The notes: a model not told the origin generated them from the letters alone. A DNA stretch of 43,190 bases from Lysinibacillus sp. FJAT-14745 (GCF_001275675.1 NZ_LITM01000018.1:1-43190), one strand, 5' to 3'. Numbered from the stretch's first letter, positions 1 to 8,626 are shown. Translations and numbers: made by a program.

Positions 1-107
1 GCCGTATCTTTTTTAATACCAGGAATCGTCGTTAATAGCGCCAGTTCCTCTTGGTAATTTTGTAATAAGTCATCTATACGTGCTTCAATAGCCTTGTTAA
101 ATCACGG
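1..107 (-). pseudogene. IS110-family transposase fragment at window edge
   Basis: Read on the minus strand, this stretch encodes a helical segment running into LLTTIPGIKKDTA. That matches the start of the Transposase_20 domain (usually LLTTIPGIGxxTA) of IS110-type DEDD transposases. The reading frame has an in-frame TGA directly before the recognisable part, near position 108, so the N-terminal RuvC-like domain is missing. The fragment runs off the left edge of the window, so it cannot be judged whether the rest of the element is intact. The family call rests on one short motif. Confidence 0.55.
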
Positions 108-181
108 AGTTTCCGAAGCTGACTGATGAACAGGAGACTTTTCTGTTTGGAGGGAGGCTCGGGGTGTCCCTGCGGTCATTC

Positions 182-502
182 GCTCATCCATACTTTTCGT
201 AGAAGTGTAGAACAAATGAGAACCACAACGGAATCCTTCGTCGTTTCCTCCCTAAAGGACATGCGATTGAGTATTGTAGCCCGACGCACATTCGTATGAT
301 TGAACAACCTACCAAGAAAAATCTTTGCCTACAAGACACCAAATGAACTGTTTGAAGAGGAACTCAAGAAACTCAAATCAATTACCGCAGATAATGGTTC
401 TGAAATCGCTGGATTGTCAGAAATGTTTGGTGATAGGATAGATATCTATCAGACAGCAGATGCGTATTCACCGAATTCTTTGAGGACTGAAGAGAGTGTG
501 TA
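182..502 (+). pseudogene. IS30 transposase, C-terminal and middle pieces (inverted, frameshifted)
   Basis: Around 182-297 the sequence reads AHPY followed by a stop where the family has Trp, then NENHNGILRRFLPKGHAIE and THIRMI. From 300 another frame gives NNLPRKIFAYKTPNELFEEEL, the family C-terminus. The frame change fits loss of a few bases between two GAACAA repeats (inferred). The C-terminus then runs in frame into KSITADNGSEIAGLSEMFGDRIDIY, which belongs upstream of AHPY in an intact protein and carries the DDE-type TADNGSE motif. After about 450 the frame is antisense of the N-terminal piece and has no meaning. It cannot make a functional transposase. Confidence 0.75.
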
Positions 503-1209
503 GTTAACTGAATCGGCGTCCTTCCCGTCCATCTTTACGATGAATTCACGCCGGCTCAATCAAGGTTAGTAGCACATCATTCTCTTTATCCTTGTGCCCC
601 ACGACGGAGTCAATTTCAAAATGACCGAATTCTTCACGAAATTCAACACTATCAGGACGTTCTTCAATACTTTTACCTAGAATCGTCTTGTTTGGGCGTT
701 GCGTTTTCTTAGTCCCCTTGGTATTACGACGTACCTTTAAGAGAAGGTCACTGTTTCGGGTTTTCAGAAGACCAAGCGCGATATAATGATAGAGTGTCTT
801 TGTTGAGACCATTTCTTCCGGAGAAAACAACCCTTTGAGCTTCGAAAGACCAACAATCGTATCTGGAGACATGGTCTTTGTGCGATCAAGTAACAGTCCG
901 TCTGCGAACGCCAAAAATGCCTTCACGCGCTCAAACTTCAACGGTTTACAAGAACGGGCCACGTTTCGATTTGTTACAGCTTGACCTGTTTCCGCAAGAT
1001 ATTGCGTCGTATAGATAAATTTTCTTTACTTGAGTGGTCGTGCCACGAGCGAGTTCATTGTAGATTGTCCCGCGCGAAACCTTGAGTTTTCGCGCAAGTT
1101 CGCTCTTATTTGTAATTCCGGCGTTCAAGTAGCCTTGAAGTTCTCCAAGTTGAAACTGTATAAGGCGTGCTTTCTTATTCGGTATTTTTATGTTATTCTG
1201 TTCTAGCAT
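453..1209 (-). pseudogene. IS30 transposase, N-terminal and central piece (frameshifted)
   Basis: The first ORF (1209 to 946) starts with an IS30-type helix-turn-helix (ELARKLKVSRGTIYNELARG). A frameshift near 1005-1015 moves the reading into the frame that reads YLAETGQAVTNRN and then continues through 962-546. That part contains GHFEIDSVVGHKDKENDVLLTLIE, with the first catalytic Asp of the DDE domain. A second frame change near 560 leads to REFIVKMDGKDADSVNYTL and FGEYASAV, where the homology meets an inverted piece. There are at least two frameshifts and a missing C-terminus, so it is a pseudogene. Family recognition is firm; the exact frameshift bases are estimates. Confidence 0.75.
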
Positions 1210-1322
1210 CGTATTCGAAATCCCTTCTTATTGATTGGTGTTGGAGCCTCAATAATACACGATTTCGCGTACGATGTTTTTATTTTTCTAAAGTGTTCAA
1301 CTTGATCTAATATTCGCCGTTA

Positions 1323-2183
1323 CTAAACACTTAAGAAATCAACGATCATTTTCTTTTCACGCTCTGGCATCATATGCATGTGTCCGCACCCTTTTAGCAT
1401 ATGAACTGTGTTATTTGGTATGATTTTTTTTGCTCTGGGTAATACTTTCTTCGCTGGAAATAAACAATCTTTTTCTCCTGCCATAATAAGTGTCGGTGCT
1501 TTACACTGTTGCATTAATTTTTCACTCACATTGGAGGGCATCCCTACTTTTGTTTTTACATGATCAAAACTATCTTTCACCATATCCAAAGTATCTTGGT
1601 CAAGAATTTCTTCTTTAATAGCCATAAATAAAGCCGTTTCTTTTATATATTTTTCTATCTTTGTTAGTTTATATTTGAGTAATGGTATCATCATTTTCAC
1701 AGTACTGATTGGAAAGGTATTATTAATACCTGATGGCACAATTAATACGGATTTTCCTACTTTTTCTGGTGCGATACACATCAGTTTTGCCAAAACTCCG
1801 CCTCCAAACGAAACCCCAAAACAAGCTATTTTATCAAATCCAAGCCCTATAATAACGTCATTTGCCCACTTTCCATAATCATAATTTCTAGGAGAGAGGC
1901 TCACTTCATCACTTTTTCCAGGGTGACCAATAATATCAACCGCATAGATGTGAAAATCTTTAAGCAGGAACCTATATGTTAGTAAATTATAGGCAGTCGT
2001 ACTATTCCCGCCATGAAATACTAGCAATGGTTCACCCAATAGATTGCCAGTTTCAATGATATGAGTTCTTCCAAAACGAGTATGAACGTAAAGATCCTTA
2101 CATGAATAATCCAATTTCTTCAATTGAGCATCATAAAGCTTTAATGACATTTCTCTTCCAGATTGTGTTTTGTATACACTCAT
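1323..2183 (-). CDS. Alpha/beta-fold hydrolase
   Basis: The protein has 286 residues, the usual size for a single-domain alpha/beta hydrolase. Visible features are the oxyanion-hole segment LLVFHGGNST (about residues 53-62), the nucleophile elbow GVSFGGG with the likely nucleophile Ser125, the acid-loop segment MAGEKDCLFP, and the catalytic His in GCGHMHMMPE near the C-terminus. There is no signal peptide or lid domain that would point to lipase or haloperoxidase activity, so the substrate cannot be named. The start is supported by an AGGAG-type site (AGGAGAGGGCTAT, minus strand) just upstream. It is a lone gene between IS debris and the nitroreductase gene, which is also on the minus strand but separated by about 350 bp and a terminator-like hairpin. 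Confidence 0.85.
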   Translation of the reverse strand: MSVYKTQSGREMSLKLYDAQLKKLDYSCKDLYVHTRFGRTHIIETGNLLGEPLLVFHGGNSTTAYNLLTYRFLLKDFHIYAVDIIGHPGKSDEVSLSPRNYDYGKWANDVIIGLGFDKIACFGVSFGGGVLAKLMCIAPEKVGKSVLIVPSGINNTFPISTVKMMIPLLKYKLTKIEKYIKETALFMAIKEEILDQDTLDMVKDSFDHVKTKVGMPSNVSEKLMQQCKAPTLIMAGEKDCLFPAKKVLPRAKKIIPNNTVHMLKGCGHMHMMPEREKKMIVDFLSV

Positions 2184-2529
2184 ATAGCCCTCTCCTATAT
2201 CTATATTTTTCTATCAATTCCTATTTATATGATATCACCATTCATGGATATTGCATGGATTGAAGATTATACTACCTTACTTAATTTAGCCCATTAACAT
2301 AAAGGTAAATGTATCATCATCTAATGCGTGTGATTTTGTGCGGATGTTTTTATAGTTTTATAGATGATGTTGCTATTGCGACGATGATGAAATTGTTCCA
2401 ATTGGCTCGCACAGAAAAATTCCCTATAATGATACCTGAAACCGCTCATCGTACAATCTAATTAAACAAAATATAAAAAAGTGGAGTTACTATCATAAGA
2501 TAGTAACTCCACACAGCTTGTTGATGAAA
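2184..2529. other. Intergenic stretch with no convincing gene
   Basis: It holds the upstream region of the hydrolase gene and, at 2481-2512, the terminator of the nitroreductase gene. A 45-codon plus-strand ORF (2324-2461, ending IPETAHRTI) has no ribosome binding site and no recognised relative. It may be the tail of a decayed gene. Confidence 0.5.
2481..2512 (-). terminator. Rho-independent terminator of the nitroreductase gene
   Basis: A perfect 14-bp inverted repeat, GTGGAGTTACTATC / GATAGTAACTCCAC, has a 4-nt loop. On the minus strand it is followed by a run of six T. It lies 18 bp past the stop codon of the minus-strand gene at 2530-3261. Confidence 0.9.
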
Positions 2530-3261
2530 TTATTTCCAATTAAAACCTTTTTTTGCTAAGAAATCTTTGATATGAGGACGGCGTTGTTCAATTAAAAAAT
2601 CAGCCATTTGCTTTGTCCAGTTATCAATTTTTCGATTGGATGAGCGATTATTATAGTATGCTTCCATTGTGTCGTTGTACGCTGGTAAAAGCTCTTCATA
2701 TTTTTCTGTATTGTATTCATTTTCATGTAATACTGCTGCGACAGGTAATCGAGGTTTTACTTCGTTGCGACGAGTTGGAACCCCAATTGTTAAGCCGAAT
2801 AGTGGGAAAACATAGTCAGGTAGATTGAATAATTCGCTTATTTCCTCTAGCTTATTACGGACTCCTCCGATGTAACAAATTCCATATCCCATAGATTCTG
2901 CAGCAACGACAAAGTTTTGCGCGAATAATGATACATCGGCTACCCCAACAAGTACGTTTTCTGCCGAATCAGCTACAATGTCTACACCTTCTAATTTACC
3001 TGCTGTTTGAAGACGCTTGAAATCTACACAGAAGATAAAGGCACCGCCAGAAGTTTCGTATTGACGAGGATTACCAGAGAGCAATCCTAATTTTTCTTTT
3101 TTCTCCTCATCAGTTACCCAAATTACACTATAAGCTTGTACAAAATGAGATGTAGCAGCCATTTGTGCAGTAGCAATTAATTCTTCAATAATTTCTTTTG
3201 AAATCGGATTTCCATCATAAATACGAACTGAAGAGTGGTTCCGTAATAATTCTTTAACCAT
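2530..3261 (-). CDS. NADPH-dependent nitro/flavin reductase (NfrA/NfsA-like)
   Basis: The protein has 243 residues and belongs to the FMN-dependent nitroreductase superfamily, subgroup NfsA/NfrA. The N-terminus LRNHSSVRIYDGNPIS is the usual FMN-phosphate-binding start (HRSxRxF in relatives). SHFVQAYSVIWVTD, YGICYIGGVRNKL and FGLTIGVPTRRNEVKPRLP match the subgroup's conserved blocks in order. Known members reduce nitroaromatics, quinones or free FMN with NAD(P)H and act as cytosolic dimers. Here FMN or quinone reduction is inferred from family only. The start ATG (3261) is preceded on the minus strand by an AAAAGGAGATT site at good spacing. It is monocistronic, with its own terminator just downstream. 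Confidence 0.88.
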   Translation of the reverse strand: MVKELLRNHSSVRIYDGNPISKEIIEELIATAQMAATSHFVQAYSVIWVTDEEKKEKLGLLSGNPRQYETSGGAFIFCVDFKRLQTAGKLEGVDIVADSAENVLVGVADVSLFAQNFVVAAESMGYGICYIGGVRNKLEEISELFNLPDYVFPLFGLTIGVPTRRNEVKPRLPVAAVLHENEYNTEKYEELLPAYNDTMEAYYNNRSSNRKIDNWTKQMADFLIEQRRPHIKDFLAKKGFNWK

Positions 3262-3548
3262 TTATAAAATCTCCTTTTCCCCTATATATATATCAAGAGC
3301 ATATCACGCTTCGTCTTCAAAATCGAATTTTTTCGGTGTTGAAATTATTTTTAAATAATTTGCGAATGTATAAAATCTCTCGTAAAATAAAATATTTTGT
3401 TAGTTATAGATTAAAAATTCTAAATAGTTTAAAATTATGCATGAACGGTTTAATTGGTTGGATCTCTAATAATTGGATGACTATACCAGGAGATTAAACC
3501 GAGTAATTAGTTGAATAAAAATAAAGTGGGATGGAGGAGGAATAAGGA

Positions 3549-5069
3549 ATGGCAGAAAAGTTGGCGAAAAAGCTTCGTAATGAACAGCTGCGGAGCAAGG
3601 TTGTAACAGCAGAAGAAGCAGCATCTTGGATTAAGGACGGTATGGTACTTGGGATGAGCGGGTTTACCCGTGCTGGTGATGTTAAAGTGGTACCTCTTGC
3701 ACTTGTGGAGAAAGCTAAAAAAGAGAGCTTCAAGGTAGATGTATATACAGGTGCATCACTTGGCCCCGAGGTTGACCAATACTTAGCAGAAGCTGGCGTT
3801 ATTCGTAAGCGTGGACCTTTCCAAGCGGATGCCGGTATTCGTAATAAAATCAACAGTGGTGAAATTACATTTGTTGATGCGCATCTATCACATAATGCGG
3901 AGTTAGTACGTCAAGGTATTATTGGTCCTATTGATTTTGCGATTATTGAAGCAGCTGCTATTACAGAAGACGGCTTACTAATTCCTACAACTTCGGTTGG
4001 TAACTCTCCGATCTTTGTGCAAGAGGCAGACCAAATAATCATTGAGTTGAACGTAGCTCAGCTTGATGCATTAGAGGGTGTCCATGATATTTTTGTACCA
4101 GGACCACAAGGGAAACGTGATCCAATTCCATTGCAAAATGTATCCGATCGGCTTGGCACAATTGGTATACCACTAGATTTAGATAAAGTAAAAGGTATTG
4201 TGATTTCAGATATTTTAGATGCGCCATCAACGATCGTTCCTGCTGATGAAGAAACAGATATTATGGCCAAGCATTTATTAAACTTCCTACGTGAAGAAAT
4301 TAAAGTAGGTCGTTTAACAACAAGCCTAAGACCAATTCAATCAGGTGTAGGCTCAGTAGCAAATGCCGTTTTATTAGGCTTTAAAGATTCTGAGTTTGAG
4401 AACTTAGAAGTATATTCAGAAGTACTGCAAGACGCGGTATTCGAATTAATTGATGCAGGGAAGGTAAACTTTGCATCTGCTACTTCAATTACCCTTTCCG
4501 AGGAAGTTGGAAACCAAGTTTATGGTAATTTCGAAAAATATGCAGATAAACTAGTATTACGTCCACAAGAAATTTCTAACCAACCAGAAATTATTCGCCG
4601 ACTCGGGTTAATTTCTGTTAATACAGCACTCGAAGTAGATATTTATGGTAACGTGAATTCTACGCATGTTTCTGGCACAAAAATGATGAATGGAATCGGC
4701 GGCTCCGGGGACTTTGCACGTAATGCACGATTAGGTATTTTCGTCACAAAATCTTACGCGAAAGGCGGAAATATTTCTAGTATCGTTCCAATGGTTTCGC
4801 ATGTAGACCATACAGAGCATGATGTAGACGTAATCGTAACAGAGCAGGGAGTAGCAGATTTACGTGGGCTTGCTCCAAAAGAACGGGTTGGGCTCATTAT
4901 CGATAACTGTGCACACCCAGAATATCGAGAGCAATTATGGAAGTATTTTAACGATGCCAATGAAGCAACAGGTGGGCACCATACGCCGCACAATCTAGAA
5001 AAAGCGCTCTCCTGGCATGTGAATTACGCAAAAAATGGTACGATGAAGAACCCTGCTTTATCGAAATAA
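3549..5069 (+). CDS. Acetate/succinate CoA-transferase (acetyl-CoA hydrolase/transferase family)
   Basis: The protein has 506 residues, the normal length for the Cat1/AarC/ScpC group of CoA-transferases. Family marks include GMSGFTRAGDVKVVP at the N-terminus, VYTGASLGPEVD, the segment VYSEVLQD where the family carries its glutamate nucleophile, GIGGSGDFARNA (CoA-binding Gly-rich loop) and VTEQGVADLRG near the C-terminus. Such enzymes move CoA between succinyl- or acetyl-CoA and acetate or another short acid, in the cytosol. The true acceptor cannot be read from sequence. The start is clear: GGAGGAGGAATAAGG lies immediately upstream. The gene stands alone and ends in a strong terminator. Confidence 0.88.
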   Translation: MAEKLAKKLRNEQLRSKVVTAEEAASWIKDGMVLGMSGFTRAGDVKVVPLALVEKAKKESFKVDVYTGASLGPEVDQYLAEAGVIRKRGPFQADAGIRNKINSGEITFVDAHLSHNAELVRQGIIGPIDFAIIEAAAITEDGLLIPTTSVGNSPIFVQEADQIIIELNVAQLDALEGVHDIFVPGPQGKRDPIPLQNVSDRLGTIGIPLDLDKVKGIVISDILDAPSTIVPADEETDIMAKHLLNFLREEIKVGRLTTSLRPIQSGVGSVANAVLLGFKDSEFENLEVYSEVLQDAVFELIDAGKVNFASATSITLSEEVGNQVYGNFEKYADKLVLRPQEISNQPEIIRRLGLISVNTALEVDIYGNVNSTHVSGTKMMNGIGGSGDFARNARLGIFVTKSYAKGGNISSIVPMVSHVDHTEHDVDVIVTEQGVADLRGLAPKERVGLIIDNCAHPEYREQLWKYFNDANEATGGHHTPHNLEKALSWHVNYAKNGTMKNPALSK

Positions 5070-5078
5070 TAAAGTAAT

Positions 5079-5120
5079 AAAAGCCTTGAAGGACAGTTGG
5101 CTTGTTCCTTCAAGGCTTTT
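5079..5120 (+). terminator. Rho-independent terminator after the CoA-transferase
   Basis: The stem arms AAAAGCCTTGAAGGA and TCCTTCAAGGCTTTT are perfectly complementary around an 11-12 nt loop. A-rich flanks on one side and T-rich flanks on the other make it usable in both directions. It begins 10 bp after the stop codon. Confidence 0.9.
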
Positions 5121-5177
5121 AATTTGTTAAAAATGCAATCCAAAAAAGCATCCTCGAGAAGGATCGGGTTGGGCCAG

Positions 5178-5620
5178 GAAGTGATCAGGTAAGCCCGTGA
5201 AGTGATTGGGTAACCCGGAAAAGTGATCGGGTAAGCTCCCAGAGTGATCGGGTAATCCGGAAACTGATCGGGTAACCCGAAAAGTGATCAGGTAAGCCCG
5301 TGAAGTGATCGGGTAACCCGGAAAAGTGATCGGGTAGGGCCCAAAAGTGATCGGGTAACCCGGAAAAGTGATCGGGTAGTGCCCAAAAGTGATCAGGTAA
5401 CCCGGAAAAGTGATTAGGTAAGCCCGTGAAGTGATCGGGTAACCCGGAAAAGTGATCAGGTAAGCCTGGGAAGTGATCAGGTAAGCTGGAAAAGTGATCG
5501 GGTAAGCCCAAAAGTGATCAGGTAACCCGGAAAAGTGATCGGGTAGAGCCCCAAAGTAATCAGGTAACCCGGAAAAGTGATCGGGTAGTGCCCAAAAGTG
5601 ATCAGGTAACCCCTTCTGTA
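5178..5620. repeat. Minisatellite A: 21 tandem units of 21 bp
   Basis: The motif GTGATCGGGTAA (variants with TCAGG, TTGGG, TTAGG) starts at 5181, 5202, 5223, 5244, 5264, 5284, 5305 and so on to 5598. That is 21 units, 21 bp apart except for three 20-bp steps. The core is nearly constant. The 9-bp spacers are of three recurrent kinds (GCCCGTGAA, CCCGGAAAA, GxGCCCAAAA), so units look shuffled and duplicated in blocks. Because the period is a multiple of three, the minus strand stays open for 108 codons (PDHFSGL-type repeats), but there is no ribosome binding site or protein family match and I do not call this a gene. Confidence 0.95.
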
Positions 5621-5787
5621 ACCCATAGGATGACCGCGAATGCTAAGATAGCCAAAGCTCGTTGTCCAGCTACAGGTAAATCGCTGTTGTTAGGTAAAAA
5701 AGTAATGATGATTAATGAAGCGAAGGCCAATACGATCCATAGCGGCTTCAAATTACGTTTTGATTTTGCTTGTTCAGAAGTAGACAT
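5602..5787 (-). pseudogene. DASS/SLC13-type anion:sodium symporter, truncated after about 60 residues
   Basis: A good ribosome binding site (GGAAGGAGGAATATGT) and an ATG at 5787 start an ORF of 61 codons. It reads a polar N-tail, one hydrophobic helix (PLWIVLAFASLIIITFLP) and then LPVAGQRALAILAFAVILWVTEGV. This is the conserved beginning of divalent anion:Na+ symporters of dicarboxylate or sulfate type, which are normally around 450-550 residues. The ORF stops at once when it meets minisatellite A: the codons GGG GTT ACC of the gene coincide with the GGGTTACC of the repeat unit. No downstream part of the gene is present on the far side of the array. The gene is therefore broken; the substrate is unknown. 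Confidence 0.75.
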
Positions 5788-5970
5788 ACATATTCCTCCT
5801 TCCTACTACAATTTTCTATAACATCGGCTAGTAAAATGCTTTACTAAGAAAGTTAATTTGTCTAATTATTGTAAAAAAACTAGTATGTGAAATACCCTCT
5901 ATTTATAGAAATAAAGGGCAGTTACGAGAAAATATGTGGTCATAGAAAAGACAATAATATCCAGAAAATA

Positions 5971-6603
5971 TTATTTTTTCTTTTTGAATGCAGAAGTCAC
6001 TTTAGGCTCAGTTCCTATCATCAGTCGCTTAATATTTTCGATATGCAAAATGATGGCTATACCAAAAAGTAATAGGGCTATCATCGTTGGGCCAACCCCA
6101 GGAATCCATAAATAAGTGGCTATACAAAAAACGAGATAAAATTCAAGTACACCGACAATTAAATAGTTCGTTGCGAAAGATAAAATAACAAATAAAATGA
6201 GTGCAAATAAGCCAATTTTCCAATCAATCGCAAGTAATATCCCTATGATTGAAGCAGTTCCTTTTCCGCCATTGAAGCCCATATAAAATGGGAAATTATG
6301 ACCTAGAATGACACCAGCAGCTACGATATAGATAAAGAGCCAAACTTGTGCTTCTGTTAATTGTGTTATGTCAGCTAAATAGACATGTGCACCGATTATA
6401 GCTACAACGCCTTTACCGATATCGATCAGTGCAACTAATAGGCCGTATTTCCATCCAAGGGAAAGAGTAGCATTAGAGGCACCTGCATTGCCATGACCAG
6501 TCTTTTTTAAATCTACCCCGGATAAAAACTGTGCAACTTTAGAGCCGTGAATACAGCCAGTCAAATAACCAACAAGAAGAAAAATGATAACGGCTTTTAT
6601 CAT
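5971..6603 (-). CDS. plsY: Glycerol-3-phosphate acyltransferase, PlsY family
   Basis: With the ATG at 6603 the protein has 210 residues. I chose this start over the upstream ATG at 6621 because the upstream codons (GAAAGGAGG) are themselves the ribosome binding site. The family motifs are visible: GYLTGCIHGSK at the N-terminus, KKTGHGNAGASN (KxxGxGNxGATN in relatives), DIGKG, and GHNFPFYMGFNGGKGTAS. About five to six membrane helices are expected. PlsY uses acyl-phosphate from PlsX to acylate glycerol-3-phosphate in phospholipid synthesis. Substitutions in the second motif (Ala for Ile, Ser for Thr) suggest this may be a second, divergent paralogue rather than the housekeeping copy; that is inference. 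It is monocistronic. Confidence 0.8.
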   Translation of the reverse strand: MIKAVIIFLLVGYLTGCIHGSKVAQFLSGVDLKKTGHGNAGASNATLSLGWKYGLLVALIDIGKGVVAIIGAHVYLADITQLTEAQVWLFIYIVAAGVILGHNFPFYMGFNGGKGTASIIGILLAIDWKIGLFALILFVILSFATNYLIVGVLEFYLVFCIATYLWIPGVGPTMIALLLFGIAIILHIENIKRLMIGTEPKVTSAFKKKK

Positions 6604-6626
6604 AAAAGTCCTCCTTTCCAAATAAG

Positions 6627-6703
6627 CTCATCAGCATAGCGTGAGGTTGATTTCCATTCCTCTATTGCTAATCCCGAGAGTCGCCCAGTCTCACTCCAAT
6701 CAA
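6627..6703. repeat. Type-1 dispersed repeat, short copy
   Basis: Both ends of the type-1 element are present (CATAGCGTGAGGTTGATTTCC at the left, CACTCCAATCAAC at the right), but the middle, with its hairpin modules and GCGAAAGCG units, is missing. It lies directly upstream of the plsY start. Other copies are at 9378, 11727, 21076, 31975 and 35938. Confidence 0.75.
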
Positions 6704-6838
6704 CGATATAAAGACCTACACTTCAATAAATTGCATCCCTAACTTTTGGTGATATAAACAATAAATACTAAAATAGTGTATGCGTTCGTAATACGTAAAA
6801 AAGCAGACAGAAGTTTCGGAAAAAATAAAATTTTAGTG

Positions 6839-6867
6839 TTGACAGAAAAAAAGTCTATGTTTATACT
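6839..6867 (+). promoter_or_regulatory. SigA-type promoter of metY
   Basis: The -35 box TTGACA (6839-6844) and -10 box TATACT (6862-6867) are separated by exactly 17 bp. This places the transcription start about 20 bp upstream of the SAM riboswitch. Confidence 0.8.
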
Positions 6868-6895
6868 TTGTAACAACGATGGAAATTGAATCTCA

Positions 6896-7014
6896 TACTC
6901 TTATCAAGAGCGGCGGAGGGATAGGCCCTATGATGCCCGGCAACCAGTAAGTGACGAACTTGCTAAGGTGCTAATTCCTACAGATTCTTATTTGGATCTG
7001 GCAGATAAGGGGAG
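6896..7014 (+). ncRNA. SAM-I (S-box) riboswitch aptamer
   Basis: The closing helix pairs CTCTTATC (from 6898) with GATAAGGGGAG (7004-7014). Inside are the S-box signatures AGAGCGGCGGAGGGA, GGCCCTATGATGCCCGGCAACC and the AAGGTGCTAATTCC segment of P3/P4. This class binds S-adenosylmethionine and then favours the downstream terminator. It sits between a strong promoter and an O-acetylhomoserine sulfhydrylase gene, so it should shut that gene off when SAM is plentiful. Confidence 0.96.
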
Positions 7015-7030
7015 GAAAACTTGCAACCGC

Positions 7031-7059
7031 AACCCTCTTCTTAGCTGAAGAGGGTTTTT
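7031..7059 (+). terminator. Riboswitch expression-platform terminator
   Basis: AACCCTCTTC / GAAGAGGGTT form a 10-bp stem followed by TTTTT. It lies 17 nt after the aptamer and 70 bp before metY, in the usual position for the SAM-controlled terminator of an S-box. Confidence 0.92.
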
Positions 7060-7128
7060 GTTTTCTACTGAAAAAATCCTCCTCATCTCCGGTACCATCG
7101 TAAAAAAATAACCATTTGGAGGTATACA

Positions 7129-8430
7129 ATGACAAATTTTAAACCAGAAACATTGCTGTTACACGGTGGCCAAGAGCCAGACCCGGTAACAGGATCTCGT
7201 ACAGTACCCGTATATCGCTCAACGGCATTCGTTTTTAAAGACACTGCTCATGCGCAACGTCTTTTTGCCTTAGAGGAAGTTGGCAACATTTACACACGAA
7301 TTACAAACCCAACTGTAGATGTTTTTGAAAAACGCGTCGCTTTATTAGAAGGCGGTACAGCAGCAGTAGCACTTTCATCTGGTGCAGCAGCAATTGCGTT
7401 TTCCATTTTAAATCTTGCAGGTGCAGGGGATGAAATTGTCGCAGCAAGCTCTTTGTACGGAGGTACTTATAATTTATTTGCCAACACACTACCAAACTAC
7501 GGTATTAAAACAATTTTTGTAGACGAAACAAATCCAGATAATTTCCAAGCAGCTATTACTGATAAAACAAAAGCGGTGTTCGCTGAAATTTACGGTAACC
7601 CAAGTTTAAAGGTATTAGATATTGAAGCAGTAGCAAATATAGCACATGAAAACGGCTTGCCATTAATTATTGATAGCACATTTGCTTCACCATATGGCTC
7701 TACACCAATTGACTTTGGTGCAGATATCGTTGTTCATTCCGCAACAAAATGGATAGGCGGCCATGGCACAACTTTAGGTGGCGTTGTAGTAGATGCAGGG
7801 AAGTTTGACTGGACTCGTGGGCGTTTCCCAGGCTTTACTGAGCCAGATGCTTCTTATCACGGTTTGCGTTATGGTATTGACACAGCAGAGGCTGCATTTG
7901 CCACAAAACTGCGTGTGCAATTGTTACGCGACTTTGGACCAACATTAAGTGCCGATGCAGCATTTAATTTATTACAAGGTTTAGAAACGCTTCATTTGCG
8001 TATTCCTAAACACAATGAAAATGCATTAGCAGTAGCCGAATATTTGCGAAACCACCCATCTGTGGAATATGTAAATTACAATGGCTTAGAAGATTTTCCT
8101 ACCCACAATTTAGCTAAAAAATATTTGAAAAATGGCTTCGGTTCAGTACTTACATTTGGTATTAAAGGTGGACGTGAAGCAGGGCGTAAATTAATCGATA
8201 GTGTGAAATTATTCTCGCACGTAGCAAATGTAGGGGATGCCAAATCGTTAATTATTCATCCAGCATCTACTACACATCAGCAACTATCAGCTGAGGAGCT
8301 AATCCAAACTGGCGTAACCGAGTCGCTCATTCGCTTATCCATCGGTTTAGAGGCAGTAGAGGACATTATTGCAGATTTAGAACAAGCGATTGAACAAGTA
8401 ACAGCTTCACAACAAAAAGTAGAAGCTTAA
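7129..8430 (+). CDS. metY: O-acetyl-L-homoserine sulfhydrylase
   Basis: The protein has 433 residues, typical of MetY and longer than MetB/MetC-type lyases (about 380-400). It is a PLP enzyme of the Cys/Met metabolism family. It has the MetY-like start ([18 protein letters not shown]), [24 protein letters not shown], and the PLP lysine in [11 protein letters not shown] (about Lys207). [12 protein letters not shown] and [12 protein letters not shown] follow. It makes homocysteine from O-acetylhomoserine and sulfide, in the cytosol. Start: TTTGGAGGTATACA directly upstream of the ATG. The S-box leader places it under SAM control. No homoserine acetyltransferase gene follows, unlike many Bacillales loci; the substrate would come through homoserine, made by the hom gene 1.5 kb downstream. 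Confidence 0.93.
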   Translation: MTNFKPETLLLHGGQEPDPVTGSRTVPVYRSTAFVFKDTAHAQRLFALEEVGNIYTRITNPTVDVFEKRVALLEGGTAAVALSSGAAAIAFSILNLAGAGDEIVAASSLYGGTYNLFANTLPNYGIKTIFVDETNPDNFQAAITDKTKAVFAEIYGNPSLKVLDIEAVANIAHENGLPLIIDSTFASPYGSTPIDFGADIVVHSATKWIGGHGTTLGGVVVDAGKFDWTRGRFPGFTEPDASYHGLRYGIDTAEAAFATKLRVQLLRDFGPTLSADAAFNLLQGLETLHLRIPKHNENALAVAEYLRNHPSVEYVNYNGLEDFPTHNLAKKYLKNGFGSVLTFGIKGGREAGRKLIDSVKLFSHVANVGDAKSLIIHPASTTHQQLSAEELIQTGVTESLIRLSIGLEAVEDIIADLEQAIEQVTASQQKVEA

Positions 8431-8591
8431 TAAATAAAACATATTGGCTAATGTTGTAGCGTTTACGTATTTTCTCATTCGATAGGCCTCATTCGGTAAT
8501 GCGTCAAACGTTGCTGCATCATCCGTTCACCTCATTTGGTGATGTAACCGAAATCTTCTAAAATTAATACCTAGTAATTTTATAAGTATTA

Positions 8592-8620
8592 TTGACTTAC
8601 TTAATCCCGTGTTTTATACT
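8592..8620 (+). promoter_or_regulatory. SigA-type promoter of the small gene at 8776
   Basis: TTGACT (8592-8597), a 17-bp spacer, then TATACT (8615-8620). With a start near 8627 the mRNA would have an untranslated leader of about 150 nt. Confidence 0.7.
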
Positions 8621-8626
8621 AGAGAA

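Larger units (their letters stand above)
180..1260. mobile_element. Rearranged IS30-family element remnant
   Basis: All parts of one IS30-type transposase can be found here, but not colinearly. The N-terminal half lies on the minus strand (1209 down to about 453). The middle piece (about 375-450) and the C-terminal piece (about 182-372) both lie on the plus strand. The pieces abut almost without loss: the minus piece ends at FGEYASAV, the middle piece begins KSITADNGSE and ends GDRIDIY, and the C-terminal piece begins AHPY. A 14-bp palindrome, GATAGATATCTATC (437-450), sits at the junction of the middle and N-terminal pieces. No clear terminal inverted repeats were recognised. The element is dead. 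Confidence 0.75.

Noticed and set aside
2324-2461. 45-codon plus-strand ORF ending IPETAHRTI
   Set aside because: No ribosome binding site and no recognised family; noted only as a possible gene tail.
3494-3853. 119-codon minus-strand ORF
   Set aside because: Antisense shadow of the CoA-transferase gene, no start signal.
5185-5511. Minus-strand ORF of 108 codons with PDHFSGL repeats
   Set aside because: It lies wholly in minisatellite A; the open frame follows from a 21-bp period, with no ribosome binding site or family.
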